Below are positions 1-6,092 of a stretch of DNA of 6,698 bases, piece by piece (within the stretch, counting starts at the first letter, position 1; each line of letters begins with the position of its first letter). The position numbers and the translations under genes are program-made. Origin of the DNA: an uncultured Clostridia bacterium (GTDB taxonomy: Bacteria > Bacillota_A > Clostridia > TANB77 > CAG-508); the NCBI GenBank assembly GCA_947588915.1, contig CANPZA010000082.1:1-6698 (forward strand), read 5' to 3'. The notes under the pieces are model-generated. The model saw only the letters and a program-made list of their open reading frames with translations. It ran no database searches and was not told where the DNA came from.

Positions 1-84
1 GTTCGCCCAATAGTTTGTATTCTAACATCTGTATTCCAAGATAAAGGATATGATTCAGTTACATCATTGGTAGATGAAGATTGA
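1..84 (+). CDS. C-terminal end of an unidentified protein (5' end outside window)
   Basis: An open frame enters from the window edge in frame 1 and ends at TGA 82-84, giving the last 27 residues (VRPIVCILTSVFQ... ending SLVDED). It is supported as a real gene end by its coding-like composition, less extremely AT-rich than the non-coding stretch that follows, and by an intrinsic terminator on the same strand 67 bp downstream. The VRPIVCI stretch resembles the VRPVV(C/S)L tail found near the C-terminus of many secreted or surface proteins of Firmicutes. That likeness is from memory and too short to assign a function. No other domain can be seen. Confidence 0.5.
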   Translation, partial: VRPIVCILTSVFQDKGYDSVTSLVDED

Positions 85-150
85 ACATCATAATTTTAGA
101 GGTGTAGATCTTGTCAAGATTAGTGTGTAAATTTTTATTATATATATAGT

Positions 151-194
151 AAAGCAAAAGTGGTGCTACATGTACTGCTTTTGTTTTTGTTTTG
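151..194 (+). terminator. Intrinsic (Rho-independent) terminator of the upstream gene
   Basis: The left arm 155-165 (CAAAAGTGGTG) pairs with 173-183 (TACTGCTTTTG) over 11 bp, including three G-U pairs, around a 7-nt loop (166-172). Pairs 151-154 with 184-187 can extend the stem. A T-rich tract follows (184-193, broken by one G). It lies 67 bp after the TGA of the partial gene and upstream of the murB promoter, so it separates the two transcription units. Confidence 0.8.
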
Positions 195-232
195 TTTAAT
201 ATGTAAATTATATAAAATAGAAATTATATATC

Positions 233-261
233 TTGATTTTTTAGTAAATTTATAGTAGAAT
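233..261 (+). promoter_or_regulatory. Sigma-A-like promoter for murB-yvcK-debranching enzyme
   Basis: TTGATT (233-238, four of six matches to TTGACA) and TAGAAT (256-261, five of six matches to TATAAT) are separated by exactly 17 bp. The predicted start near 268 gives a leader of about 40-50 nt before murB. The position just after the upstream terminator and before the first gene of a tight same-strand run supports it. AT-rich DNA makes chance matches common, so the assignment is probable rather than certain. Confidence 0.6.
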
Positions 262-303
262 AAAAAACATAAAATAAAGTCAATTTAATAAAATATATTA
301 GAT

Positions 304-309
304 GAGGAA
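304..309 (+). promoter_or_regulatory. murB ribosome binding site, which bears on the start codon
   Basis: GAGGAA is the only Shine-Dalgarno-like sequence ahead of murB. It directly abuts GTG 310, which leaves almost no spacer. It sits about 9 bases before TTG 319, the more natural spacing. TTG 319 is therefore a credible true start, making the protein three residues shorter than from GTG 310. The ATG at 302 is not in frame. Confidence 0.55.
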
Positions 310-719
310 GTGGATTTCTTGGAAATAAAAAATCTAATAGAAAACTTAGAAATTCCAAAAGAAAAAATAAAATATAATGAAAAAATGAGTGAACATACAA
401 CATTTAAAATAGGTGGACCAGCACAATGTTTTATACAGATAGATAATATTCAAGATTTAAAAAAAGTATTAAATTTTGCTAAGAAAAACAATATTAAAAT
501 AACAGTCATTGGAAATGGAAGTAATATATTAGTATCAGACAATGGAATAAAAGGAATTACTTTACAGATAAAATTAGAAAAAATAGACATTTATAAAGAA
601 AATAATAAATATAAAATAACAGTTGCATCAGGAGAAAAAATAGGAAAAATAGCACAAATCTGCCTAAAAAATGAAATCTCAGGATTAGAAGAATTATCAG
701 GAATTCCAGGAACAATAGG

Positions 720-721
720 TC
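720..721 (+). other. Frameshift site in murB (one extra base)
   Basis: The reading frame GGA-ACA-ATA-GGT is followed by CGGAGC. Removing C721 (or T720) gives GGT-GGA-GCT-ATA-AAG-ATG, which restores the conserved IGGAIKMNAGAHG of MurB. Without the correction the first frame runs into unrelated sequence and stops at TAA 799-801. There is no homopolymer here, so this is not the commonest type of sequencing indel. No slippery heptamer is visible. Confidence 0.9.
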
Positions 722-1221
722 GGAGCTATAAAGATGAATGCGGGTGCACATGGAAAAGAAATAAAAGACATAATAAAAAGCGTGAAATGTATAGATTATA
801 ATGGAAATGAAAAAGAATTTACAACTAAAGAATTACAATTTGGATATAGAACTAGTATATTGAAAAAAGAAAAATATATTATTTTAGAAGCTGTATTAGA
901 ACTAGAAAAAGGAAATCAAGAAGAAATAAAGAAAAAAATGGATGAATATAAAAAATACAGAATAGAAAAACAACCAATAGAATGTGCATCAGCAGGAAGT
1001 ACATTTAAAAGAGGAAATGACTTCATAACAGCTAAATTAATAGATGATGCAGGATTAAAAGGGTATACAATTGGAGGAGCAGAAGTATCTTTAAAACATA
1101 GTGGATTTATTATAAATAAAGGAAATGCTACTTCAAAAGATGTTATTAATTTAATAGAATATATTAAAACAACCGTATATGAAAAATTTAATAAAAAAAT
1201 AGAACTAGAAATTGAGATAAT

Positions 1222-1228
1222 AGGAGAG
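1222..1228 (+). promoter_or_regulatory. yvcK ribosome binding site within the end of murB
   Basis: AGGAGAG lies over the last murB codons with a 6-base spacer to ATG 1235. This near-ideal site fixes the yvcK start and places its translation directly behind that of murB, consistent with coupling. Confidence 0.85.
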
Positions 1229-1234
1229 TAGAAA

Positions 1235-2794
1235 ATGAAAGGTTTAATGCAATGGTTTAGAGCTAGTAATAAGATAAAAAGGTGGATATTTTTAATATTA
1301 ATAGGAATTATTTTAGCATGTTATGGATTAGCAGAAGTAATAGTTATGAAAGAAATTTCTTTTCAAGAAGTTGGAAAAGTTATAGCTATATTTGTAGTAG
1401 GGTTTATTTTTATAGTATTAGGATTAATATTTCTAAGCAAAAGGACATTAGAAATACTAATAGAAGCTACAGATGAACGTATGGAAAACAAAAAAAATGT
1501 AAATATGAAATCATTAATATTTGATAAAACAATTTATGATCAAGGACCTAATATCGTTGTTATTGGTGGGGGAACCGGATTAAATACAGTTCTTTCAGGG
1601 TTAAAAAATTACACAAGCAATTTAACAGCAATAGTAACAATTTCAGATTATGGAGAAGGGGTTACAAACTCTAGAAAAGAATTAGAAATGTTACCATTAG
1701 GAGATATAAAAGATAGTATTGTTGCACTTAGCAGTAAAGAAGGGGTAATTAACGATTTATTTAACTATGAATTTAAAAATGGAAAATTAAAGGGATTACA
1801 ATTTTCAGACATATATTTTTCTGCAATGAAAGAAGTAACAGGAAATTTTGCAGACTCTGTTATAAAAAGCAATGAAGTAGTAAATATGATTGGTAAAGTA
1901 TTGCCAGTTACATTAGATGAAATGCATATAGTAGCAGAACTTGCAAATGGATATATAGTAGAAGATAGATCAAGAATACCAGAAGTTGTATCAGAAAAAG
2001 TCACGAAAATTAATCGTATCTTACTTAGCCCATCTAATTGTAAACCAGCACAAGGAGTCTTAGATGCAATAAAAAATGCAGACTGTATTATTATTGGACC
2101 AGGAAGTTTATATACTAATGTTATTCCAAACTTACTAGTAAATGGAGTAGCGAAAACAATAAAAGAAAGTACTGCAATTAAAGTATATATAAGTAATATA
2201 ATGACAGATCCAGGACAAACAGATGATTATAGTGTATCTGATCATATAAATGCGATTATTGAACATTGTGGAAATGGACTAATAGACTATTGTATATATG
2301 ATACAGGAGAAGTAATACCAGAATTCATAAAAAAATATAATTTAGGTGGACAAGATTTAGTAACACAAGATATTGAAAAAGTCAAAGGAATTAAATTTTT
2401 ACAAAGAAACTTATCAATTATAGCAAATGGACTTATTAGACATGATCCAGATTTAGTAGCAGCTTCTATTATTGAATTAATTTGTGATGATTTAAAATAT
2501 CAAGATAAACAAAATGATCCTCAATACTTAATGCTAAGTAATAAATTAAAACAAGATAAGAGAATTAAAAAAGTAAAAAAAGCAATGGCTAAAGAAGAAA
2601 GAAATTCAAGAAGAGGTAAACATGAAAAAGTAATAAGAGGAAAAAGTAAATTTAGTAATAAATATAAAGACAGAATAAAATCAATAAGACAAGCAGATGA
2701 AAAAGCAAGAACAAAAACTCAAAAAGAAAGAGAAATGAAAAACAAAACATCAGCACAATCAAATACAAAAAATAAAAAAAATATTAAAAAATAG
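1235..2794 (+). CDS. yvcK: Membrane-anchored YvcK/GlmR-like protein (CofD-like fold), divergent
   Basis: YvcK (GlmR) proteins bind UDP-GlcNAc and are needed for growth on gluconeogenic carbon and for normal wall synthesis. In B. subtilis GlmR stimulates GlmS. Here residues 17-37 and 48-67 form two membrane helices. Positive residues before and after them suggest a hairpin with both ends cytoplasmic, a layout I recall in other clostridial members. The CofD-like domain spans about 105-415: VVIGGGTGLNTVLSGLK (108-124), LPLGDIKDSIVALS (153-166), GKVLPVT (220-226), IIGPGSLYTNVIPNLLV (286-302), NIMTDPGQTDDYSVSDHI (321-338) and RHDPDLVA (402-409). Two family signatures are altered: DDGGSSG reads DYGEGVTNS (138-146), and the GHxLGN region reads GLQFSDIYF (187-195). 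A lysine-rich, probably disordered tail fills about 435-519 and makes the protein longer than the soluble family members. The fold is certain; conserved biochemical activity is not. Confidence 0.9.
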   Translation: MKGLMQWFRASNKIKRWIFLILIGIILACYGLAEVIVMKEISFQEVGKVIAIFVVGFIFIVLGLIFLSKRTLEILIEATDERMENKKNVNMKSLIFDKTIYDQGPNIVVIGGGTGLNTVLSGLKNYTSNLTAIVTISDYGEGVTNSRKELEMLPLGDIKDSIVALSSKEGVINDLFNYEFKNGKLKGLQFSDIYFSAMKEVTGNFADSVIKSNEVVNMIGKVLPVTLDEMHIVAELANGYIVEDRSRIPEVVSEKVTKINRILLSPSNCKPAQGVLDAIKNADCIIIGPGSLYTNVIPNLLVNGVAKTIKESTAIKVYISNIMTDPGQTDDYSVSDHINAIIEHCGNGLIDYCIYDTGEVIPEFIKKYNLGGQDLVTQDIEKVKGIKFLQRNLSIIANGLIRHDPDLVAASIIELICDDLKYQDKQNDPQYLMLSNKLKQDKRIKKVKKAMAKEERNSRRGKHEKVIRGKSKFSNKYKDRIKSIRQADEKARTKTQKEREMKNKTSAQSNTKNKKNIKK

Positions 2795-2802
2795 ATAGAA
2801 AA

Positions 2803-2808
2803 AGAGGT
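2803..2808 (+). promoter_or_regulatory. Ribosome binding site of the debranching enzyme gene
   Basis: AGAGGT ends 5 bases before ATG 2814, inside the 19-bp gap after yvcK. There is no room for a terminator, so the gene most likely shares the yvcK transcript. Confidence 0.75.
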
Positions 2809-2813
2809 ATAAT

Positions 2814-4850
2814 ATGAAAATTACAAAAGAGGAATTAAACATAGAAAACGGATTAGAAAAAGAATGGTTACTTACAAATGGGATAGGAGGATTTAGTTCT
2901 TCAACTATAATCGGGGCAAATACAAGAAAATATCATGGGTTATTAATTGCACCACTTACTCCGCCTGCCAGAAGATTTTTGATATTATCAAAGTTAGATG
3001 AAAGTATAGAAATAAGAAATAAAAAATATGATTTATATACAAATATATGTGAATCATATATTTCTCATGGATATAAATATCAAGAAGAATTTAGCAAAGA
3101 TTATATACCTATCTTCAAATATAAAATTGGTAAAGTGGAAATTACTAAAATGATTTGCATGGAATATGGACACAACACAGTAGGAGTATATTATAAGATA
3201 AAAAATGAGGGTACAAAAGCCAAATTAACATTAGCACCAATTATGAATTTCAGAGATTTTCATCAAACAACAAAAAATCATTACTTTAATATTAAACAAG
3301 AAGCAAATAAAGCAAAAGTAAAAATAATTTTAGATGATAATTCACAAACACCAATTTATATGCATATTTCAGAAGGAGAATATATTGAACATCAAAATGA
3401 TACTTTTTTAAATATGTTTTATGTAGAAGAACAAAAAAGAGGATTTGATCCATTAGAAAATCATGCTGTTCCAGGAGTATATGAAATAGACATACCTGCA
3501 AAAAAAGAAAAAGAAATATCATTTATTTGTTCTCTTGAAGAAAACATTGAACAAAAAAGTGTTAGAAAATTTATAAATAATGAAATAATACGTTTAGGAG
3601 AAATATTTAATGAATCTTTATTAATAGACAATAGAAATCAAAATAAGACAGAAAAAGAAATAGAAAGAGATAATTTAATAAAAACATATATGATAGCATT
3701 AGATAATTTTATAGTATACAGACCAAATTTTAGATTACATACTGTTATTGCGGGATATCCTTGGTTCTTGGACTGGGGAAGAGATACTTTAATTTCATTT
3801 GAAGGATTACTTTTAATAACAAAAAGATATGAAATAGCAAAAGAAGTTTTATTGACTATGATAAGGGATATAAAATATGGGTTAGTTCCTAATGGATATT
3901 CAGGATATGATAATAGACCACTATATAATAGTGTAGATGCATCACTTCTATTATTTGAACAAGTAAATAAATATATAAAATATACACAAGATTATGAGTT
4001 TATAAAAAAAGAAATATACCCTAAACTCCAAGAAGTAATTGAAAATTATATAAAAGGAATTAATGTAGATAATAATAACATCTATTTAGATTCAGATGGT
4101 TTAATAGTTGCAGGGACAAATGATACTCAAAATACCTGGATGGATGCAAAATATGATGGTGTAGCAGTAACACCAAGAAATGGAAAAGCCGTTGAAGTAA
4201 ATAGTTTATGGTATAATGCGAACATGATTATGCAAAATTTAGCAAAAAAATTCAAACATCCAATTATGGCAAAAAAATATAAAGATATAGCAGAAAAATG
4301 TAAAATATCTTTTAATAGCAAATTCTACAACGAAGAAAAAAAGTGTCTATATGATGTAATTGGAGATGATAAAATAAGACCTAACCAGTTATTTGCATTA
4401 TCATTAAGTTATCCTATAATAGAGCCTAATTCAGAAATAGCAAATGAAATAATACAAACAGTAGAAAAAAATCTGTTAAATAGTTATGGTCTAAAAACTT
4501 TGGAAAAAGGTGAAGAAAACTATGTAGAAATATATGAGGGTGGACCAGAAAAAAGAGATAAAAGTTATCATCAAGGAATTACATGGACATGGCTTTTAGG
4601 TTTATATTATGATAGCTTAAAAAATATTTTAGAATCAGTAAAAAAATCAGAAGATAAAAAGATTTGGAAAGATAAATTAGAAAAATTTATTGAAAATACA
4701 GATAAAACATTTAAAAAGGAAATTTGTGAAAATGGTTGCATTGGTGGAATAGCTGAAATTTATGACTCTGATAAATTACACTTACCAAAAGGAACTATTA
4801 ATCAAGCATGGAGTGTAGCAGAAATCTTTAGAATAATAATGAAAAGATAA
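2814..4850 (+). CDS. Glycogen debranching enzyme, archaeal type (amylo-alpha-1,6-glucosidase family)
   Basis: The 678-residue protein matches the two-domain bacterial/archaeal debranching enzyme (GDE_N then GDE_C, the GH133-type amylo-1,6-glucosidase). The N-terminal sugar-binding beta domain (about 1-275) opens with the signature EWLLTNGIGGFSS (17-29) and NTRKYHGLL (36-44). The C-terminal alpha/alpha barrel (about 290-678) has GYPWFLDWGRDT (314-325, likely acidic residues D320 and D324), LVPNGYSGYDNRPLYNSVDAS, NTWMDAKYDG (from 440, with D444), VEVNSLWYN (from 460, with E461), QGITWTWLLGLYYDS (from 587) and KGTINQAWSVAEIFR near the end. It would hydrolyse alpha-1,6 branch stubs of glycogen or similar glucans in the cytoplasm; no signal peptide is visible. 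No glg genes are nearby. Its partner here is yvcK, 19 bp upstream. Length and motifs are complete. The exact substrate is unproven. Confidence 0.92.
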   Translation: MKITKEELNIENGLEKEWLLTNGIGGFSSSTIIGANTRKYHGLLIAPLTPPARRFLILSKLDESIEIRNKKYDLYTNICESYISHGYKYQEEFSKDYIPIFKYKIGKVEITKMICMEYGHNTVGVYYKIKNEGTKAKLTLAPIMNFRDFHQTTKNHYFNIKQEANKAKVKIILDDNSQTPIYMHISEGEYIEHQNDTFLNMFYVEEQKRGFDPLENHAVPGVYEIDIPAKKEKEISFICSLEENIEQKSVRKFINNEIIRLGEIFNESLLIDNRNQNKTEKEIERDNLIKTYMIALDNFIVYRPNFRLHTVIAGYPWFLDWGRDTLISFEGLLLITKRYEIAKEVLLTMIRDIKYGLVPNGYSGYDNRPLYNSVDASLLLFEQVNKYIKYTQDYEFIKKEIYPKLQEVIENYIKGINVDNNNIYLDSDGLIVAGTNDTQNTWMDAKYDGVAVTPRNGKAVEVNSLWYNANMIMQNLAKKFKHPIMAKKYKDIAEKCKISFNSKFYNEEKKCLYDVIGDDKIRPNQLFALSLSYPIIEPNSEIANEIIQTVEKNLLNSYGLKTLEKGEENYVEIYEGGPEKRDKSYHQGITWTWLLGLYYDSLKNILESVKKSEDKKIWKDKLEKFIENTDKTFKKEICENGCIGGIAEIYDSDKLHLPKGTINQAWSVAEIFRIIMKR

Positions 4851-4857
4851 AAATGAA

Positions 4858-4887
4858 ATGACAACAAGCAACATAAGAAAATATAAA
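4858..4887 (+). promoter_or_regulatory. Possible promoter for holA in the 93-bp gap
   Basis: ATGACA (4858-4863, five of six matches to TTGACA) and TATAAA (4882-4887, five of six) are spaced by 18 bp. This could give holA its own transcription start near 4894. I see no terminator after the debranching enzyme gene, so read-through from upstream is also possible. AT-richness keeps confidence low. Confidence 0.35.
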
Positions 4888-4932
4888 TAACTTAATAATA
4901 CAAAAAGATGGACAAATAATTAAATTAAAACT

Positions 4933-4938
4933 AGGAGA
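4933..4938 (+). promoter_or_regulatory. holA ribosome binding site
   Basis: AGGAGA with a 5-base spacer to ATG 4944. This clear Shine-Dalgarno fixes the start just before the conserved N-terminus of the delta subunit. Confidence 0.8.
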
Positions 4939-4943
4939 AAATA

Positions 4944-5969
4944 ATGTTATCAATTGAAAATTTAGAAAAAGAACTGAAAAATGGGAAATTACAAAATCTT
5001 TATCTTTTATATGGAGAAGAATTATTCTTATTAGAATCTTCTCTAAAAAAAATAAAGAATTTATTTGGTAAAACTATCAAGGGAATTAATTATATAACAA
5101 TAGATGATTCAAATTTTAATGAATTAATATCTGATATTGAAACACCTAGTTTTGGTTATGAAAAAAAATTGATAATTGCAAGAAATACAGGAATATTTAA
5201 AAAAGAAGGAAAAAGAAAAAACATAGAATTAACAAATACAAGAGAAAAACTTAATGATTATATAAATAAAAATATAGATATAATAAATACATCAGTAGTA
5301 TTAGTTTTTATAGAAGAAGAAGTAGACACTAAACTTAAGTTATATGCTACAATTGATAAATTAGGTATTATATGTAAATTTGACTATCAAAAACCAATTC
5401 AAATAACAAATAGAATAAAATCAATTTGTAATGGATATCAAGTTCAAATTGATGATAATACAATAAGATATTTTATAGAAGCTTGTGGAACTAATATGCA
5501 AGACTTAATTAATGAAATAAGAAAACTAATTGAATATGCTGGTAAAGGTGGAAAAATACAAAAAGAAGACATTGATAAATTAACAATAAAAAAGCTAGAA
5601 AGTGTTATATTTGACTTAACAGATTCTCTAGGTAAAAAAGATATTAGAAAAGCTTTAGAAGTTCTTAAAAATTTAATTTATACAAAAGAACCAATACAAA
5701 AAATTTTAATTACACTATATAATCATTTTAAAAGGTTGTACTTTGTGAAACTTTCATTAAAATATAATAAAGACATAATAGATAGTTTGAATTTAAAACC
5801 AAATCAAACTTTTCTAGTAAATAAATATAAACAGCAATCTAGCTATTTCAAAGAAGTTGAACTAAAAGAAGTTTTACAAAATCTAAGAGATTTAGATTAT
5901 AATTATAAAAATGGATTAATTGATTTACAGATAGGATTAGAAGCAATCCTTTGTAAACATTGTTCATAA
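4944..5969 (+). CDS. holA: DNA polymerase III, delta subunit (clamp loader)
   Basis: Delta is the clamp-loader subunit that binds and opens the beta sliding clamp for replication, working with delta-prime and tau/gamma. The 341-residue length is typical. Domain 1 (about 1-140) carries the hallmark NLYLLYGEELFLLE (18-31) and a long strand-helix region with no functional Walker A, as expected for delta. The middle part contains FDYQKP followed by NRIKSICNGYQVQIDD and the conserved FIEACGTNMQDLINEIRKLI segment, matching the family's LxxxxGxDLxxLxNELEKL pattern. The C-terminal collar domain (about 215-341) has VIFDLTDSLGKKDIRKAL and ends in the family-typical NGLIDLQIGLEAIL. The start is fixed by the ribosome site at 4933-4938. 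It is a single-copy housekeeping gene in most bacteria, and nothing in it looks truncated or odd. Confidence 0.95.
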   Translation: MLSIENLEKELKNGKLQNLYLLYGEELFLLESSLKKIKNLFGKTIKGINYITIDDSNFNELISDIETPSFGYEKKLIIARNTGIFKKEGKRKNIELTNTREKLNDYINKNIDIINTSVVLVFIEEEVDTKLKLYATIDKLGIICKFDYQKPIQITNRIKSICNGYQVQIDDNTIRYFIEACGTNMQDLINEIRKLIEYAGKGGKIQKEDIDKLTIKKLESVIFDLTDSLGKKDIRKALEVLKNLIYTKEPIQKILITLYNHFKRLYFVKLSLKYNKDIIDSLNLKPNQTFLVNKYKQQSSYFKEVELKEVLQNLRDLDYNYKNGLIDLQIGLEAILCKHCS

Positions 5970-6000
5970 AAATATTACAATGTATAACAATGAATAATTT

Positions 6001-6029
6001 TTTAAATGTTTATTTTTGAAATGTATAAT
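6001..6029 (+). promoter_or_regulatory. Possible promoter for sleB
   Basis: TTTAAA (6001-6006, four of six matches to TTGACA) and a perfect TATAAT (6024-6029) have a 17-bp spacer. The predicted start is near 6036. sleB genes are normally read by the forespore factor sigma-G. TATAATA (6024-6030) differs by one base from the sigma-G -10 pattern CATAMTA, but no matching GNATR -35 is at the right spacing. The sigma class is therefore unresolved. A second TATAAT lies at 6055-6060 without a convincing -35. Confidence 0.4.
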
Positions 6030-6089
6030 AAAACCATTTATTGATAAAAATAACTATAATTATTATTTTTTATTGATAGGTGGTTTTTT
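6030..6089 (+). terminator. 21-bp hairpin with T-tract: holA terminator that encloses the sleB ribosome site
   Basis: Left arm 6030-6050 (AAAACCATTTATTGATAAAAA) pairs without mismatch to 6067-6087, counting four G-U pairs, around a 16-nt loop. The T-run 6084-6089 partly pairs in the stem and partly follows it. It sits 60 bp after the holA stop on the same strand, so it can act as the holA terminator. Its 3' arm contains AGGTGG, the sleB Shine-Dalgarno, so it may also control sleB translation. The stem is mostly A-U, which weakens the case for efficient termination. Confidence 0.6.
6078..6083 (+). promoter_or_regulatory. sleB ribosome binding site, inside a hairpin arm
   Basis: AGGTGG is followed by a 9-base spacer to ATG 6093. 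It is fully paired in the hairpin 6030-6087 (with UUUACC at 6034-6039 read in the opposite direction), so the folded RNA would hide it from ribosomes. Confidence 0.7.
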
Positions 6090-6092
6090 ATT

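Larger units (their letters stand above)
310..1231 (+). pseudogene. murB: UDP-N-acetylenolpyruvoylglucosamine reductase MurB, interrupted by a one-base frameshift
   Basis: MurB is a cytoplasmic flavoenzyme that reduces UDP-GlcNAc-enolpyruvate to UDP-MurNAc with NADPH, the second committed step of peptidoglycan synthesis. Two overlapping frames (310-801 and 734-1231) join into one 306-residue protein if one base at 720/721 is removed, matching the usual length of about 300. The N-terminal part has HTTFKIGGPA and the FAD-binding VIGNGSNILVSD (residues 66-77). The break falls inside GIPGTIGGA (131-139), and MNAGAHGKEI follows. Then come GYRTS (Arg about 180), AGSTFKR with the proton-donor Ser (about 230), and the terminal ELEIEIIGE with the catalytic Glu (about 300). 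All catalytic residues survive, so the gene looks recently broken or mis-sequenced. The arrangement is the type II form of Gram-positives. The start is GTG 310 or, by ribosome-site spacing, TTG 319. It is first in the run, 3 bp before yvcK. Confidence 0.93.

Noticed and set aside
111..141. Promoter TTGTCA...TATTAT
   Set aside because: The spacer would be 19 bp, and any transcript would run straight into the terminator at 151-194 with no gene in between.
130..148. Tandem TA repeat region as a replication or repeat element
   Set aside because: It is only a short TA-rich stretch (about TTATTATATATATAG) in AT-rich intergenic DNA, with no repeat units or DnaA-box pattern around it.
85..309. Riboswitch or small RNA in the leader region before murB
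   Set aside because: Apart from the terminator, the short palindrome and the promoter, I see no conserved aptamer-like helices. The predicted murB leader is only about 40-50 nt.
706..745. Programmed ribosomal frameshift in murB
   Set aside because: There is no slippery heptamer, no stop-codon-stimulated +1 site and no evident downstream pseudoknot. CGG is likely a rare codon here, but a Gly tRNA slipping from GGU to GUC would pair poorly. Programmed shifting is not known for murB.
557..751. Minus-strand open frame inside murB
   Set aside because: Its protein is a run of Leu, Phe and Ile from the reverse of A-rich coding DNA. It has no recognisable domain and lies fully over the motif-rich murB frame.
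1765..2004. Minus-strand open frame inside yvcK
   Set aside because: It lies opposite well-conserved YvcK sequence, and no family resemblance is seen in its translation. The same holds for minus-strand frames at 3292-3522 and 4127-4321 and the plus-strand frame at 1282-1476.
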